The notes: generated by a model from the letters alone, not told the origin. A DNA stretch of 36,509 nt from Clostridiales bacterium (GCA_031270945.1 JAISWZ010000084.1:1-36509), one strand, 5' to 3'. Positions 25,247-33,772 are shown, counted from the first letter of the stretch. Numbers and translations are program-made.

Positions 25247-27286
25247 ATGTTATTGCTATCCGCGACCAAACTCGCGTCAGCCGTGCTGATCATATTGTCA
25301 GCATTGGCCCCTGCCAGCCTTCAAGAATGGAAAGATGCGTACCTGAAGCACTTAACAAGCGCAAAACCTAAAAGCGCCGTCCTTTATGATGTCGATGGAA
25401 ACGGAACTCCAGAATTGATCTCCGACAGCGCTGTCTATTCGGTAGAGAGCGGCAAACTGGTGAAAAAGAGTGATCTTGATTTTTCAAGCATCGCATTGCC
25501 AGCCGACAGCAACGAAAAAGGAATCTATGTTTTCAAGCAACTAGACCCGACACTCACTGGATCCATAACCTCAGTCGACAAGCTGGACGCCAGCTTCAAG
25601 CTAACTCAGGTTGGCTCTATTGAAAGAGATTGGACGTACCGCGACTACAATACAAGCAAGAAGCTTGAAGACAAACGCGTCATTTTAGGGAAAGAGCTTT
25701 CCTCAAGCGACCTGTCCCCATGGGATGAGCCTTTGCAGCTAAGAGCGATCACATTCGCTAGCCCGGACGCTGTCAGCCACTCAATTAGCTCACTTCTTGA
25801 CTCGTACCCGGAAAATGGCGGAGATCCTTCGTTTGCGTATAGAGTTTCAGGAGGCTATGGCGAGCCAGGAAGAGGCACATATATAGAGTATTATCACAAC
25901 AGTTTTGACGCTTTCCCTTTCCAAAACCTCAATGTAGCCAGCTTGCCGGAAACATGGCTTTTGATGATCAATGGATCCATTATTCCAGGCGCGGATCTGC
26001 GCTTGTCAAATGGCGAGCCTTTCCTTCCGTTGTCCTTGGCGACTGAAAAGCTTGGTATAGACCGTTCCAAGCTTGCTCCAAACAAACTGGATGGCGTTGA
26101 ATACGTGTCTGCCTCAAGCGTTTCCAAGCTGGGATTCAAGACGGAGACAAGCGATCTGTTCAAAGGGTCGAATCTTAAATTTCTCTTGATAGAAACCGGC
26201 AGCATTGAAAAGAAATATTCCCAGGAATACGCGCTTGGGATTTTGCAGAAGGAGCTTGAGGCTAGAAAAACGGAGCAATTGCCGAGAACATCGAATGAAG
26301 CCTATGAATCCTATAAAAGCCTTGTGATTGAGCCACAGCCTGATTTCGGAAGATACTACTGCTTCAAGATTTCTGGCAACCCTGTCCTGTTCAATCCGCT
26401 CACAGGGGAGATCTTTTCAGGCGGAGGCGATTACCTTGGGGTTGGCGCTGACGGCATGAATTTTTCTGAGCAATTGAGCAATTCCAACCCGCCGCTGACC
26501 AACTTGGCCAACTTGAACATCAAAACTAACAGCGAGATCAAGCACTCCAATGGAGTGGTTGAGGCGTTGCCCAGCAGCTACATCGGACTTTTCATCAATG
26601 GCTCATTAGTGGAAAACGCCAACGTGGCAATGGAAAATGACAGATGCTTGGTTCCAATAAGGCTCATCTCCGAAAACCTTGGAGCTCAAGTCGGATGGGA
26701 TGACAAAACCAGGACAGTCACAATCAAGGACGGAGATCACACTTTGTCCCTCGTGATAGGAAGCCTAAGCCCAACTCTTGACGGCAAGGAGATCAAAATA
26801 GACGCGGCCCCAAAGATCATAGGCGGGTACACTTACGTTCCTTTGAGGTTTATTGCTGAATCCCTTGAATGCGAGGTAGGCTGGTCTGACGGAGGCGCAA
26901 GCTCCAGATACCTGTCCGGGATCAGGCATGCGATAGTTTCCCGCTACCCTGAGAATGCCGCTCCCAATTCCAAGGATGCCGCCCTTAAGATCACAGAGTC
27001 GGAACTTATATACGCGCATGGGACAACGTATAACATGTCGCAGTACCAGCCTCTTTCCGAAAAGCCCGTGAACGGCTCAACGCAAGACAACCAGCGCTAC
27101 TTCATTGGCAACATGAAGATCACTGCCGAGAATGACAGGTTTTACATCATCCCCATTACGGACAAGAGCGAGCTCTGGGTTGACAAGTACACCTCTCAGA
27201 TCTTGGTTTACCAATTCGGCGAATCTCATTCGTTTGCTGAGTTTTACAGCCATTACCCGAATGGGATCGATGCGCTTAAGCTATAG
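25247..27286 (+). CDS. Secreted stalk-domain (copper amine oxidase N-like) protein
   Basis: A 679-residue protein with a short hydrophobic N-terminus (LASAVLIILSALAPASL) that looks like a signal peptide. GGAGAGG precedes the ATG. Near residue 45, LYDVDGNGTPELI is a calcium-binding or integrin-like loop. A first stalk-like region occurs around residues 240-310 (LLMINGSIIPGADLRLSNGE, excerpt). A clear copper-amine-oxidase-N1/stalk repeat follows at about 445-550 (CLVPIRLISENLGAQVGWDD, excerpt; YTYVPLRFIAESLECEVGW). The middle and C-terminal regions (IEPQPDFGRYYCFKISGNPV, excerpt; RYFIGNMKITAENDRFYII) are unassigned. Such proteins sit at the envelope of Clostridia and Paenibacillus relatives. 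The function is unknown. Confidence 0.8.
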   Translation: MLLLSATKLASAVLIILSALAPASLQEWKDAYLKHLTSAKPKSAVLYDVDGNGTPELISDSAVYSVESGKLVKKSDLDFSSIALPADSNEKGIYVFKQLDPTLTGSITSVDKLDASFKLTQVGSIERDWTYRDYNTSKKLEDKRVILGKELSSSDLSPWDEPLQLRAITFASPDAVSHSISSLLDSYPENGGDPSFAYRVSGGYGEPGRGTYIEYYHNSFDAFPFQNLNVASLPETWLLMINGSIIPGADLRLSNGEPFLPLSLATEKLGIDRSKLAPNKLDGVEYVSASSVSKLGFKTETSDLFKGSNLKFLLIETGSIEKKYSQEYALGILQKELEARKTEQLPRTSNEAYESYKSLVIEPQPDFGRYYCFKISGNPVLFNPLTGEIFSGGGDYLGVGADGMNFSEQLSNSNPPLTNLANLNIKTNSEIKHSNGVVEALPSSYIGLFINGSLVENANVAMENDRCLVPIRLISENLGAQVGWDDKTRTVTIKDGDHTLSLVIGSLSPTLDGKEIKIDAAPKIIGGYTYVPLRFIAESLECEVGWSDGGASSRYLSGIRHAIVSRYPENAAPNSKDAALKITESELIYAHGTTYNMSQYQPLSEKPVNGSTQDNQRYFIGNMKITAENDRFYIIPITDKSELWVDKYTSQILVYQFGESHSFAEFYSHYPNGIDALKL

Positions 27287-27299
27287 ATTGAAATCGCGC

Positions 27300-27395
27300 C
27301 TAAATTTTGCAGGGCTCGGAAAAGTCCGCTCACGTCTGCTCGTTGAAGCTCGAGACAAGCATAGTTAAAGCTATCGCAGAGCTTTAACGCCAGGA
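27300..27395. repeat. Diverged GAGCATATCCC-family interior fragment
   Basis: It shares TGCTCGTTGAAGC and CGAG.CAAGCA with the element at 11537-11676, and GCTCGGAAAAGTCCG with the family centre. The terminal repeats are not recognisable. Confidence 0.45.
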
Positions 27396-27400
27396 ATTCT

Positions 27401-27429
27401 AAAAGCCGCGCAAACAGCGCGGCTTTTTT
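27401..27429 (+). terminator. Terminator after the stalk-domain gene, symmetrical
   Basis: Stem AAAAGCCGCGC / GCGCGGCTTTT with loop AAACA, followed by TT. The A-run on the left side means it could also work for minus-strand transcripts from the opposing gene. Confidence 0.8.
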
Positions 27430-27492
27430 AAATTGCATTTTTGATAATTAATTATGAGAACGACTTCGAAAGGCTTGTGGATTGTACTGTGA

Positions 27493-27604
27493 TATTTGAC
27501 ACTTGAATTTAAAAAGCGATTAGAAGTCAAATTACGAAAAGCCTGATTTCAAGCCGTTATTTATTTAACCTTCCTGGTTCGCATCAAACCCCAAGTGTCA
27601 AATA
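27493..27604. repeat. 112-bp inverted-repeat-bounded element, third type
   Basis: Perfect 13-bp ends, TATTTGACACTTG at 27493-27505 and CAAGTGTCAAATA at 27592-27604. It is AT-rich inside and non-coding. It lies between two convergent genes. Confidence 0.5.
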
Positions 27605-27647
27605 CAAAAAAACAATCCACTAGGTCTGCGTTGAAGCCCTCGCAAAG

Positions 27648-28595
27648 CTAATTCAACCCTTGGATGAATAAGTAAACAAATGAAAAGGCCATAAACAAGC
27701 ACAGCAGGACGATAAGAACTATATTATACCATGTTGCCGACAAGCGCTTTCTCATTTTGTAGTAATCATCAACTCTGCTTTGGCCATGTATAAAAAAGTC
27801 GATCTTGCCTATATCATCTAAAAAGTATGGAGGAAGCTCGTTTAGCCACCAGATGAAATCTTTCTCGCTTGTTGTTCTGGGAGTCAGCAGCTTTACCCTC
27901 CTGGCAACATCGCAAGGGGGCTTGCCAAGGAACAGCTTTGCTATCTTCTTTTCGTGCTTTTGGTTGATAGGCTCGCTAAAATAAAAGTATCTGTTAATCC
28001 AGTAATCAAAAAGCTTTCTGCCGAAATTGGCCAGCACATAGTTAAGCTCGTCTATGGCGGAGTAGTCAATCTGGTCATTATTCGAGACGCTAAACTGGAA
28101 AGATGATTTGGCGGTTAGGGTTTTATTCGCTAGCCCAAGGATAAAACGCTTTCTAATGATGCAGAAAACGCATACGTCCAAATCAACATTAGTATAGCGA
28201 AAAAACTTTTCTCTGTCAGATATGAATTCAAAATCAGCCTTATTGGTTATATCAGCCCTATTGGTGCTTGAGCGCGTCAAAGCATTCAGTTTGGCTTCAA
28301 GATTGCTGATGGAAGCTGACGTTTCATCCATATCTGCTGCATAAGAAGATTTAGAAGACAAAACGTCCATTGTGTCTTGGCAAATAGTGTTCAGAACTGC
28401 CAGGTCTCGTTTTACTAAAAATTTGCTAAGAATGTCATAGGAGCGCTGAATGGAGTGCCTTAGCAAATCTTGGGCTTTTGTACGATCCTGTCTCCTAAAA
28501 TCTAAAAATGCTGAAACAGTCTTAGAGGGATCTGCCTTGGATGTCATTATTTGGCTGTACAGCTTTAAAAGCAACATCATCAGCAGCTTAGCCAT
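27648..28595 (-). CDS. Unknown protein with C-terminal transmembrane segment
   Basis: A 315-residue protein I do not recognise. The ATG at 28595 is preferred because GAGGTGA lies 5 bases upstream; a GTG three codons earlier falls inside that site. The last 30 residues hold a single hydrophobic helix (YNIVLIVLLCLFMAFSFVYL, excerpt), so the protein is probably a tail-anchored membrane protein with a cytoplasmic body. Residues about 70-120 are helical and polar, possibly coiled coil (ASISNLEAKLNALTRSSTN). The composition is Lys/Asp/Phe-rich, and the local base composition is more AT-rich than in the plus-strand carbohydrate genes, hinting at a different origin. No catalytic motif is seen. Confidence 0.7.
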   Translation of the reverse strand: MAKLLMMLLLKLYSQIMTSKADPSKTVSAFLDFRRQDRTKAQDLLRHSIQRSYDILSKFLVKRDLAVLNTICQDTMDVLSSKSSYAADMDETSASISNLEAKLNALTRSSTNRADITNKADFEFISDREKFFRYTNVDLDVCVFCIIRKRFILGLANKTLTAKSSFQFSVSNNDQIDYSAIDELNYVLANFGRKLFDYWINRYFYFSEPINQKHEKKIAKLFLGKPPCDVARRVKLLTPRTTSEKDFIWWLNELPPYFLDDIGKIDFFIHGQSRVDDYYKMRKRLSATWYNIVLIVLLCLFMAFSFVYLFIQGLN

Positions 28596-28905
28596 CTTAG
28601 TCACCTCGTGTGATTAGCAATATGATTCTGTCGTAAGAACTCCATCAAGGCCCTGAAACCAATGCTTTGACTAAGAGCATATCCCAAAATTCCGAAATGG
28701 CACCGGAAAAATCCTGGCGAATGCTTCAACGCCGGATTTTTCCGGTGCCTCGGATATAATTTTGGGATATGCTCTAAAGGCAGATGTGGCGGACAAATCT
28801 TGTGTTTAAGCCATTTGAGTCTATTTGTCCGGTAGTTGTTACGGCAGAATCGCAATATTAGTTTCAGCATCCTTTGAGCAAAAGTCAAAGTTGCTAGCCA
28901 ACCAT
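28596..28905. other. Intergenic region with complete MITE-like element and possible gene remnant
   Basis: It contains the complete palindromic element 28675-28774. On the minus strand at about 28800-28890, two frames broken by stops read SKDAETNIAILP and then VTTTGQIDSNGLNTRFV, which resemble continuation of the upstream SLH/TSP3 protein. No intact gene is supported. Confidence 0.4.
28675..28774. repeat. Complete 100-bp palindromic MITE-like element (reference copy)
   Basis: Perfect 17-bp terminal inverted repeats, GAGCATATCCCAAAATT and its complement. A perfect 16-bp inner inverted repeat (GGCACCGGAAAAATCC) and a GGCG/CGCC tip make nearly the whole element one hairpin. It is flanked by TAA on both sides, consistent with a 2-3 bp TA-type target duplication. 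It is non-coding. Confidence 0.85.
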
Positions 28906-30576
28906 TTATTCGACCTGCATGGCAAAACTGCTGTTAAAAACACCTGGATCAAATCCGTTTTTCACTTCCCACCCGTCTAAACCGGTATCCCCATCTGTAT
29001 CCTTGTTGAGGGGGTCTGATCCAATTTTTAGCTCATCATCGTCATCTAAGCCATCGTAATCCGTGTCTGAAAGCATAGGATCGGTTTTAATGGAGATTTC
29101 GTAAAGATTGCTTAAAGAGTCGAAATCCAAATCTTCATCGCCATCAGAAATTCCGTCTCCGTCAGTGTCCATGGCATTTGGATTTATTCCTAGCTCGATG
29201 ATTTCCATATAGTCATCAAGTCCGTCATGATCGCTGTCTTTGCTGTTAGGATCAATGTAATATGTCAGTTCAACCCAGTTAGGCACGCCATCTTCATCGT
29301 CATCATGCTCATCCAGCGTTAATCCAAGCGTGTTGTCAGGTTCCATATTATATACGCTGTAAGTTGCTTTAGCTGCAGTTGAGCCTTGGTATTTCGCTTC
29401 TATAATCAAGCTGTTTTTACCGGTCATAAGCTTTGGAGAGTTCCATATCCAAGTATCTGCAATATTTAGTGATTCGTTTGCGATTAGCAGGTTTCCGGAG
29501 TTTACGGTCAATATTAATTCATCAATACTACTGGCATTTGTCAATGTTCCGCTTATGCTGGACAGTTTTTTTACTACATAATGCAAGCCGTCAGCATCCA
29601 CATAGTTCAGGTCAGTTGTGTCTATTGAGATAACAACATTTGGGCTAGGAGAAACTGTGGCCAGAGGGGTGGCAGCAGCCGGGGCAGCGCTTGGAAGAAC
29701 TGCAGACGCAGCCGTATCGCTCGCAGAAATGGCATAACTGTATTTGGATACGCCGCCTACTGATATTCCGTCCTTGATAGCTATTGCCTTGCATGTTGTA
29801 GTTTGATTTATCAAAATTGGAGCGGCATACTCCTTGCTTGCCGTTGTAGGCTCTGTATTGTCAAGAGTGTAATAAATCTTTGCGCCTTCAATGACTGGTC
29901 TTAGCTCGACTTTTTGTGAGCTTTCATAAGAGCCGTCTTTAAGTGAAGATAAAATAGGCGTGGCATTTACAAAATTGTAAGCGATTAGAGCAACATCGCT
30001 TCTGTTGACGGCCTCTCCTTTATTCTTGGCAATGTCCTTTAAAATCCCTAACTCAGCAGCGACTGTGATGTATCCATCTGGCCAAGAACCCTTAGCGATA
30101 GCTTCTTCTTCGTTGCCAGTAATCGAGCAGAAAATCCTTAAAGCTTCTTCAAGCTTAATATTGTCTTGCGGACGAAACTTGCCATTTCCATCACCGACTA
30201 TAATGCCGGTTTCGGTTGCTTTGTTTATGTAGCCGCTGCCCCAGAAATTTGCGGGAACATCAGAATACTTTGTTGCGCCCTTAAGATTCTGAGATGCATT
30301 TTCCAGACCTTTTATTCGTAATGCTATGGCGGCTACTTCAGTTCGGGTTATATTATTTTGCGGCCCAAATGTTCCGTCAGGATACCCTTTTATAATGTCA
30401 AGCGCCGCTAATGTTTCAATAGGCTGAGCATAAATTTCGTTAGTAATATCTGAAAAGCCGCGTTCGGATAAAACAGATGAAGCGGATGCCGTGAGTGCAA
30501 CGGTTGATAGGAATAACACAAACGACAGCATGAGCGCAACGGGTTTCTTGGTTAATGTTTTCATGAATGCTTTCAT
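28906..30576 (-). CDS. SLH-domain surface protein with thrombospondin-type-3 calcium repeats
   Basis: A 556-residue secreted protein. The start at 30576 is set by GGAGG (complement of 30583-30587) and a fitting signal peptide (KKPVALMLSFVLFLSTVALT, excerpt, then ASASS). Three SLH repeats cover about residues 35-210 (YAQPIETLAALDIIKGYPDG, excerpt; YINKATETGIIVGDGNGKF; YITVAAELGILKD). A chitobiase-type/Fn3-like module follows (KIYYTLDNTEPTTASKEYAA). After a Ser/Ala/Pro linker and an Ig-like region, the C-terminus has Asp-rich calcium loops of the thrombospondin-type-3 kind (DSDHDGLDDYMEI, DTDGDGISDGDEDLD, DTDYDGLDDDDEL). It ends abruptly after GFDPGVFNSSFAMQVE, where relatives usually continue, so a C-terminal truncation is possible. 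It is wall-bound through SLH. Confidence 0.88.
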   Translation of the reverse strand: MKAFMKTLTKKPVALMLSFVLFLSTVALTASASSVLSERGFSDITNEIYAQPIETLAALDIIKGYPDGTFGPQNNITRTEVAAIALRIKGLENASQNLKGATKYSDVPANFWGSGYINKATETGIIVGDGNGKFRPQDNIKLEEALRIFCSITGNEEEAIAKGSWPDGYITVAAELGILKDIAKNKGEAVNRSDVALIAYNFVNATPILSSLKDGSYESSQKVELRPVIEGAKIYYTLDNTEPTTASKEYAAPILINQTTTCKAIAIKDGISVGGVSKYSYAISASDTAASAVLPSAAPAAATPLATVSPSPNVVISIDTTDLNYVDADGLHYVVKKLSSISGTLTNASSIDELILTVNSGNLLIANESLNIADTWIWNSPKLMTGKNSLIIEAKYQGSTAAKATYSVYNMEPDNTLGLTLDEHDDDEDGVPNWVELTYYIDPNSKDSDHDGLDDYMEIIELGINPNAMDTDGDGISDGDEDLDFDSLSNLYEISIKTDPMLSDTDYDGLDDDDELKIGSDPLNKDTDGDTGLDGWEVKNGFDPGVFNSSFAMQVE

Positions 30577-30612
30577 GGCAATCCTCCATGCAAAATTTGA
30601 GTAACAGGAATA

Positions 30613-31205
30613 GGTTGGCATAAAAGTCAGAAGCCAAATCTCGGTTTATCTCGGGTTAAGCAAATCGGGGTTCCGCCTTTCAATACTGGAAGAGAAATCT
30701 TCCAGTGAATAGCGGTGCGGCCAAACTCAGTTCGTTAAGGTTTTGATAGTTGAACGCTGGGCCAGGTAAAAGCCCAGAAGCCAAATCACGGTTTATCTCG
30801 TGTTAAGCAAATCGGGGTTCCGCCTTTCAATACTGGAAGAGAAAATCTTCCAGTGAATAGCGGTGCGGCCAAACTCAGTTCGTTAAGGTTTTGATAGTTG
30901 AACGCTGGGCCAGGTAAAAGTCCAGAAGTCAAATCTCGGTTTATCTCGGGTTAAGCAAATCGGGGTTTCGCCTTTCAATACTGGAAGAGAAAATCTTCCA
31001 GTGAATAGCGGTGCGGCCAAACTCAGTTCGTTAAGGTTTTGATAGTTAAACGCTGGGCCAGGTAAAAGCCCAGAAGCCAAATCGGTATATCTCGCTTAAG
31101 CCAATCGGGGTTCCGCCTTTCAATACTGGAAGAGAAAATCTTCCAGTGAATAGCGGTGCGGCCAAACTCAGTTCGTCTTTAAGGTTTTGATAGTTGAACG
31201 CTGTA
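30613..31205. repeat. 147-bp tandem repeat array in the leader of the SLH gene
   Basis: Units begin at 30661, 30808, 30956 and 31101 (periods 147, 148, 145). A partial unit lies at 30613-30660, and the unit at 31101 lacks its last third. Each unit contains a perfect 9-bp hairpin (ACTGGAAGA / TCTTCCAGT, loop GAAAA or slightly shorter) enclosed by CCGC/GCGG; units where it is intact also have CTGGGC / GCCCAG. A good minus-strand promoter at 31267-31295 would transcribe the whole array as a 5' leader of the SLH gene. No frame is open across it in a gene-like way. Confidence 0.85.
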
Positions 31206-31266
31206 ACCCTTTAAGCAACCGGGAATAGGTTTGCTTTCAACCCTTTTAGCAACGTGCGCTAACCTT

Positions 31267-31295
31267 ACAGTAACACGAACTGACAGACTTGTCAA
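31267..31295 (-). promoter_or_regulatory. Sigma-A-type promoter for the repeat-array leader and SLH gene
   Basis: On the minus strand TTGACA (complement of 31290-31295), a 17-bp spacer and TACTGT (complement of 31267-31272), preceded by the AT-rich AAAATATAT. The -35 is a perfect consensus. The predicted start near 31260 would give a leader of about 680 nt. Confidence 0.65.
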
Positions 31296-31964
31296 ATATA
31301 TTTTGAGCAATCGTGCCATAAAACGATAGGATAGGTCGAATCATGCTAGATCAAAACGAAAAATTTCTATGCATATTCAGGTGAGACAAAATATACCACA
31401 ATAATAATTACTATCAACATCGAATTAAGGACAAGCCCGCAGCGCAGCCCGCTGCTTGCCGTACGTGTGCGCCTCAGAGGCAGACAAGAGGACTTGGCCA
31501 AAACCTGCATGCGATCTGGCCCCAGCTTTATGCAATAGCTTTCCGTCCCGAATTTTTATAAAGACATAATAATGCCTTTTCGCCCCTGGACTGGATCCAA
31601 TAATTCTTGTAGGCGCATATGTCTTGAAATGGCGCAAAGCTGGGGCTTTGTTAATAAAAAAACAATCATGTCCATCAAGCAACCTTACATTAGGGCTTGC
31701 CAAGAACATCGAAATAGGTTATAGTATTTAAAGGTTGCAGGATTGATATTCGCAACCTCAAGATTTTATCCGTTTGGTGCATATCCCCCAAAATTTTATG
31801 CGTCGGATCAGGAGCGCATCCCCAATGGTCGGCAAAAGTCACGAATGGCTTTTCGCCCTATGAATGGGATAGCGCCAGGCGTCCAGAACTCGCCCGCTTT
31901 CGAGCGAGCCTGCGCCACATTCCGCGCCCAGATTACCCGTGTGATATGCGATGCCGGCTTGTTC
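31296..31964. other. Intergenic region, no well-supported gene
   Basis: A 94-codon minus-strand frame (31425-31709) lacks a ribosome binding site and contains an inverted repeat, GCCCCAGCTTT at 31519-31529 and AAAGCTGGGGC at 31636-31646. Degraded GAGCATATCCC-family ends occur at about 31778 (GTGCATATCCCCCAAAATTT) and 31812 (GAGCGCATCCCCAATGG). It probably holds promoter sequences for both flanking genes. Confidence 0.45.
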
Positions 31965-32069
31965 CGCGCTCTCGCCAGCTAAGGGCGTGACGGACAATCC
32001 GGTTATGACTGGCATGAAAGCTGGCGCTCAAAGATGAGCGAAAAGGGCCGCGGCGGTTGCCGCCTGCCC
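31965..32069 (+). promoter_or_regulatory. Structured leader upstream of the FMN-binding glutamate-synthase-like gene
   Basis: An 8-bp long-range stem CGCCAGCT (31973-31980) / AGCTGGCG (32019-32026) encloses CGGA CAA TCCG (31991-32001). It overlaps and may compete with CGCTCA AAGA TGAGCG (32025-32040). A final hairpin GGGC..GGCGG TTG CCGCC.GCCC (32045-32069) ends 6 bases before AGGAGG. The arrangement looks like a riboswitch or attenuator controlling translation, but matches no class that I recognise. Confidence 0.45.
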
Positions 32070-32086
32070 CAAATCAGGAGGATAAG

Positions 32087-33730
32087 ATGATCCAGTACAA
32101 CAAGAACAATGACGTTCTTAACACCGCCAACAGAGGTGTGCCGGCGGAATCAGGGCTTTGCACTCTTTGCCGCGCTGACTGCAAAGGCAAGTGCGAGACT
32201 TGGATGTCCTCAATGAAAGGCAGAAAGCTTCTTTATCCCCGCGATTTCGGAACAGTCACAGCCGGGAGCGCGAACACGAACCACATCGGCGCCTGTTACA
32301 ACAACCTGAGAATCCAGGGCTACAACTACGGCGCCACTGGCTTGGCGCCAGGCCTCTCAAACGAGGCTGACGAATGCATCTTCCCAAATGTCTCACTTGA
32401 GACCGAGTTCGGAAAGTCAGTCAAGACAAAATCAAGAGTGCCGATAATGACCGGCGCGCTTGGATCGACGTTCATCGCCGCGAAGTACTGGGAGTCTTTC
32501 GCGATTGGCGCAGCAATCGTTGGCTTCCCCATAGTCGTAGGAGAGAATGTAGTTGGTGTTGACAAGAAGTCCATCTTAGAAAATGGCGTGATCACTTCCG
32601 CCCCTGAGCTCGAGAGAAGAATCGACTGCTACCTTCGCTACTATGACGGGTTCGGCGCGATCATCGTCCAGATGAACGTTGAAGACACAAGAAACGGCGT
32701 GGCTGAGTACCTGATAGGCAAGTACGGAGACAAAGTGATAATAGAGCTCAAGTGGGGCCAGGGCGCCAAGGACATCGGCGGGGAAATCCAGGTCACCAGC
32801 ATTGAGTACGCAAAGTTCCTCAAAGAGCGCGGCTACATCGTTGATCCGGATCCGACGTCTCCGTCAGTCCAGTCAGCTTTCGCAAGCGGCGCCATCAAGT
32901 CTTTCGCCAGGCACTCAAGGCTTGGCTACACCAACAAAAACTCTGCCGAGGAGGTCAAGGAAGACTTCTTTTCAGCTGTTGCCTATCTCCGCAAGCTAGG
33001 ATACAAGCGCATCACGCTTAAGACCGGCTCCTATGGCATGGAAGCGCTCGCCATGGCAATCAAGTTCGCCACGGAAACCGGGCTCGACCTTCTCACGATA
33101 GACGGATCTGGCGGCGGAACAGGCATGAGCCCCTGGAACATGATGGAGTCATGGGGTGTCCCGTCCATCAACCTTCACTCCAAGTCTTACGAGTATGCCA
33201 AGATCTTGGCCGACAAGGGCCTGGATGTTGTAGACATAGCCTTTGCTGGCGGGTTCGCCAGAGAGGATCACATCTTCAAGGCAATCGCCCTTGGAGCGCC
33301 TTTCACAAAGCTCGTCTGCATGGGCCGCGCCCTCATGATCCCAGGCTTCCTTGGATCAAACATCGAAGGCGCACTTTTCCCGGATCGCAGGGAAGCCTTG
33401 AACGGCAATTGGGACGCTCTCCCGAAGACAATCTCAGACGATATCGGCGCTTCTCCAGAAGAGATATTCGCTGGATACTTCGATGTGCAGAAGAAGCTAG
33501 GCGCGGACGAAATGAAGAACATCCCGCTTGGCGCGATAGCGGTTTGGACGCTTTCGGACAAGCTTGCCGCAGGAGTCCAGCAGCTCATGGCTGGCGCCAG
33601 GCGCTTCAACGTAGCCTCCATATCGAGGTCGGATCTCTTCTCAGCAAACCGCGAGACCGAAAGAGAGACTGGCATACCGCACGTCTCAGACGCCAACGAC
33701 GCAAGGGCAAAGGAAATCTTGAACTGGTAA
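32087..33730 (+). CDS. FMN-binding glutamate-synthase-like protein
   Basis: A 547-residue protein, start set at 32087 by AGGAGG (32076-32081); an earlier in-frame TTG at 32057 lies in the leader hairpin. The core is the FMN-binding/central TIM-barrel domain of glutamate synthase (VIIELKWGQGAKDIGGEIQV, excerpt; LLTIDGSGGGTGMSPWNMME, excerpt; GGFAREDHIFKAIALGA). The glutaminase domain and the usual 3Fe-4S cysteine cluster are absent. A short N-terminal cysteine motif, CTLCRADCKGKC, may bind a metal or Fe-S cluster. Stand-alone proteins of this type are common in anaerobes and are usually annotated FMN-binding glutamate synthase family; their true reaction is often unknown. Confidence 0.85.
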   Translation: MIQYNKNNDVLNTANRGVPAESGLCTLCRADCKGKCETWMSSMKGRKLLYPRDFGTVTAGSANTNHIGACYNNLRIQGYNYGATGLAPGLSNEADECIFPNVSLETEFGKSVKTKSRVPIMTGALGSTFIAAKYWESFAIGAAIVGFPIVVGENVVGVDKKSILENGVITSAPELERRIDCYLRYYDGFGAIIVQMNVEDTRNGVAEYLIGKYGDKVIIELKWGQGAKDIGGEIQVTSIEYAKFLKERGYIVDPDPTSPSVQSAFASGAIKSFARHSRLGYTNKNSAEEVKEDFFSAVAYLRKLGYKRITLKTGSYGMEALAMAIKFATETGLDLLTIDGSGGGTGMSPWNMMESWGVPSINLHSKSYEYAKILADKGLDVVDIAFAGGFAREDHIFKAIALGAPFTKLVCMGRALMIPGFLGSNIEGALFPDRREALNGNWDALPKTISDDIGASPEEIFAGYFDVQKKLGADEMKNIPLGAIAVWTLSDKLAAGVQQLMAGARRFNVASISRSDLFSANRETERETGIPHVSDANDARAKEILNW

Positions 33731-33740
33731 AGAAATTTCT

Positions 33741-33772
33741 GGGGTTTGGGGCGACGCTCCAAACCCCATTTT
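33741..33772 (+). terminator. Terminator after the FMN-binding gene
   Basis: Perfect stem GGGGTTTGG / CCAAACCCC with loop GGCGACGCT, followed by ATTTT. It lies 10 bases after the stop codon. Confidence 0.8.

Noticed and set aside
28601-28888. 95-codon minus-strand open frame between the SLH gene and the unknown membrane protein
   Set aside because: A third of it is the palindromic element 28675-28774, and it has no ribosome binding site.
30613-31205. CRISPR array
   Set aside because: The units are 147 bp and similar throughout, without unique spacers, and no cas genes are present.
30613-31205. Tandem cyclic-di-GMP riboswitches upstream of the SLH gene
   Set aside because: The conserved GEMM core words (such as GGGCAAACC or ACGCAAA.CC) were not found on either strand.
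31425-31709. 94-codon minus-strand open frame
   Set aside because: No ribosome binding site, no recognisable family, and it spans an inverted repeat (GCCCCAGCTTT and complement), so it is more likely non-coding repeat DNA. Kept only as part of the intergenic description.
31743-31982. 79-codon plus-strand open frame
   Set aside because: It runs through degraded element ends and into the structured leader, with no ribosome binding site.
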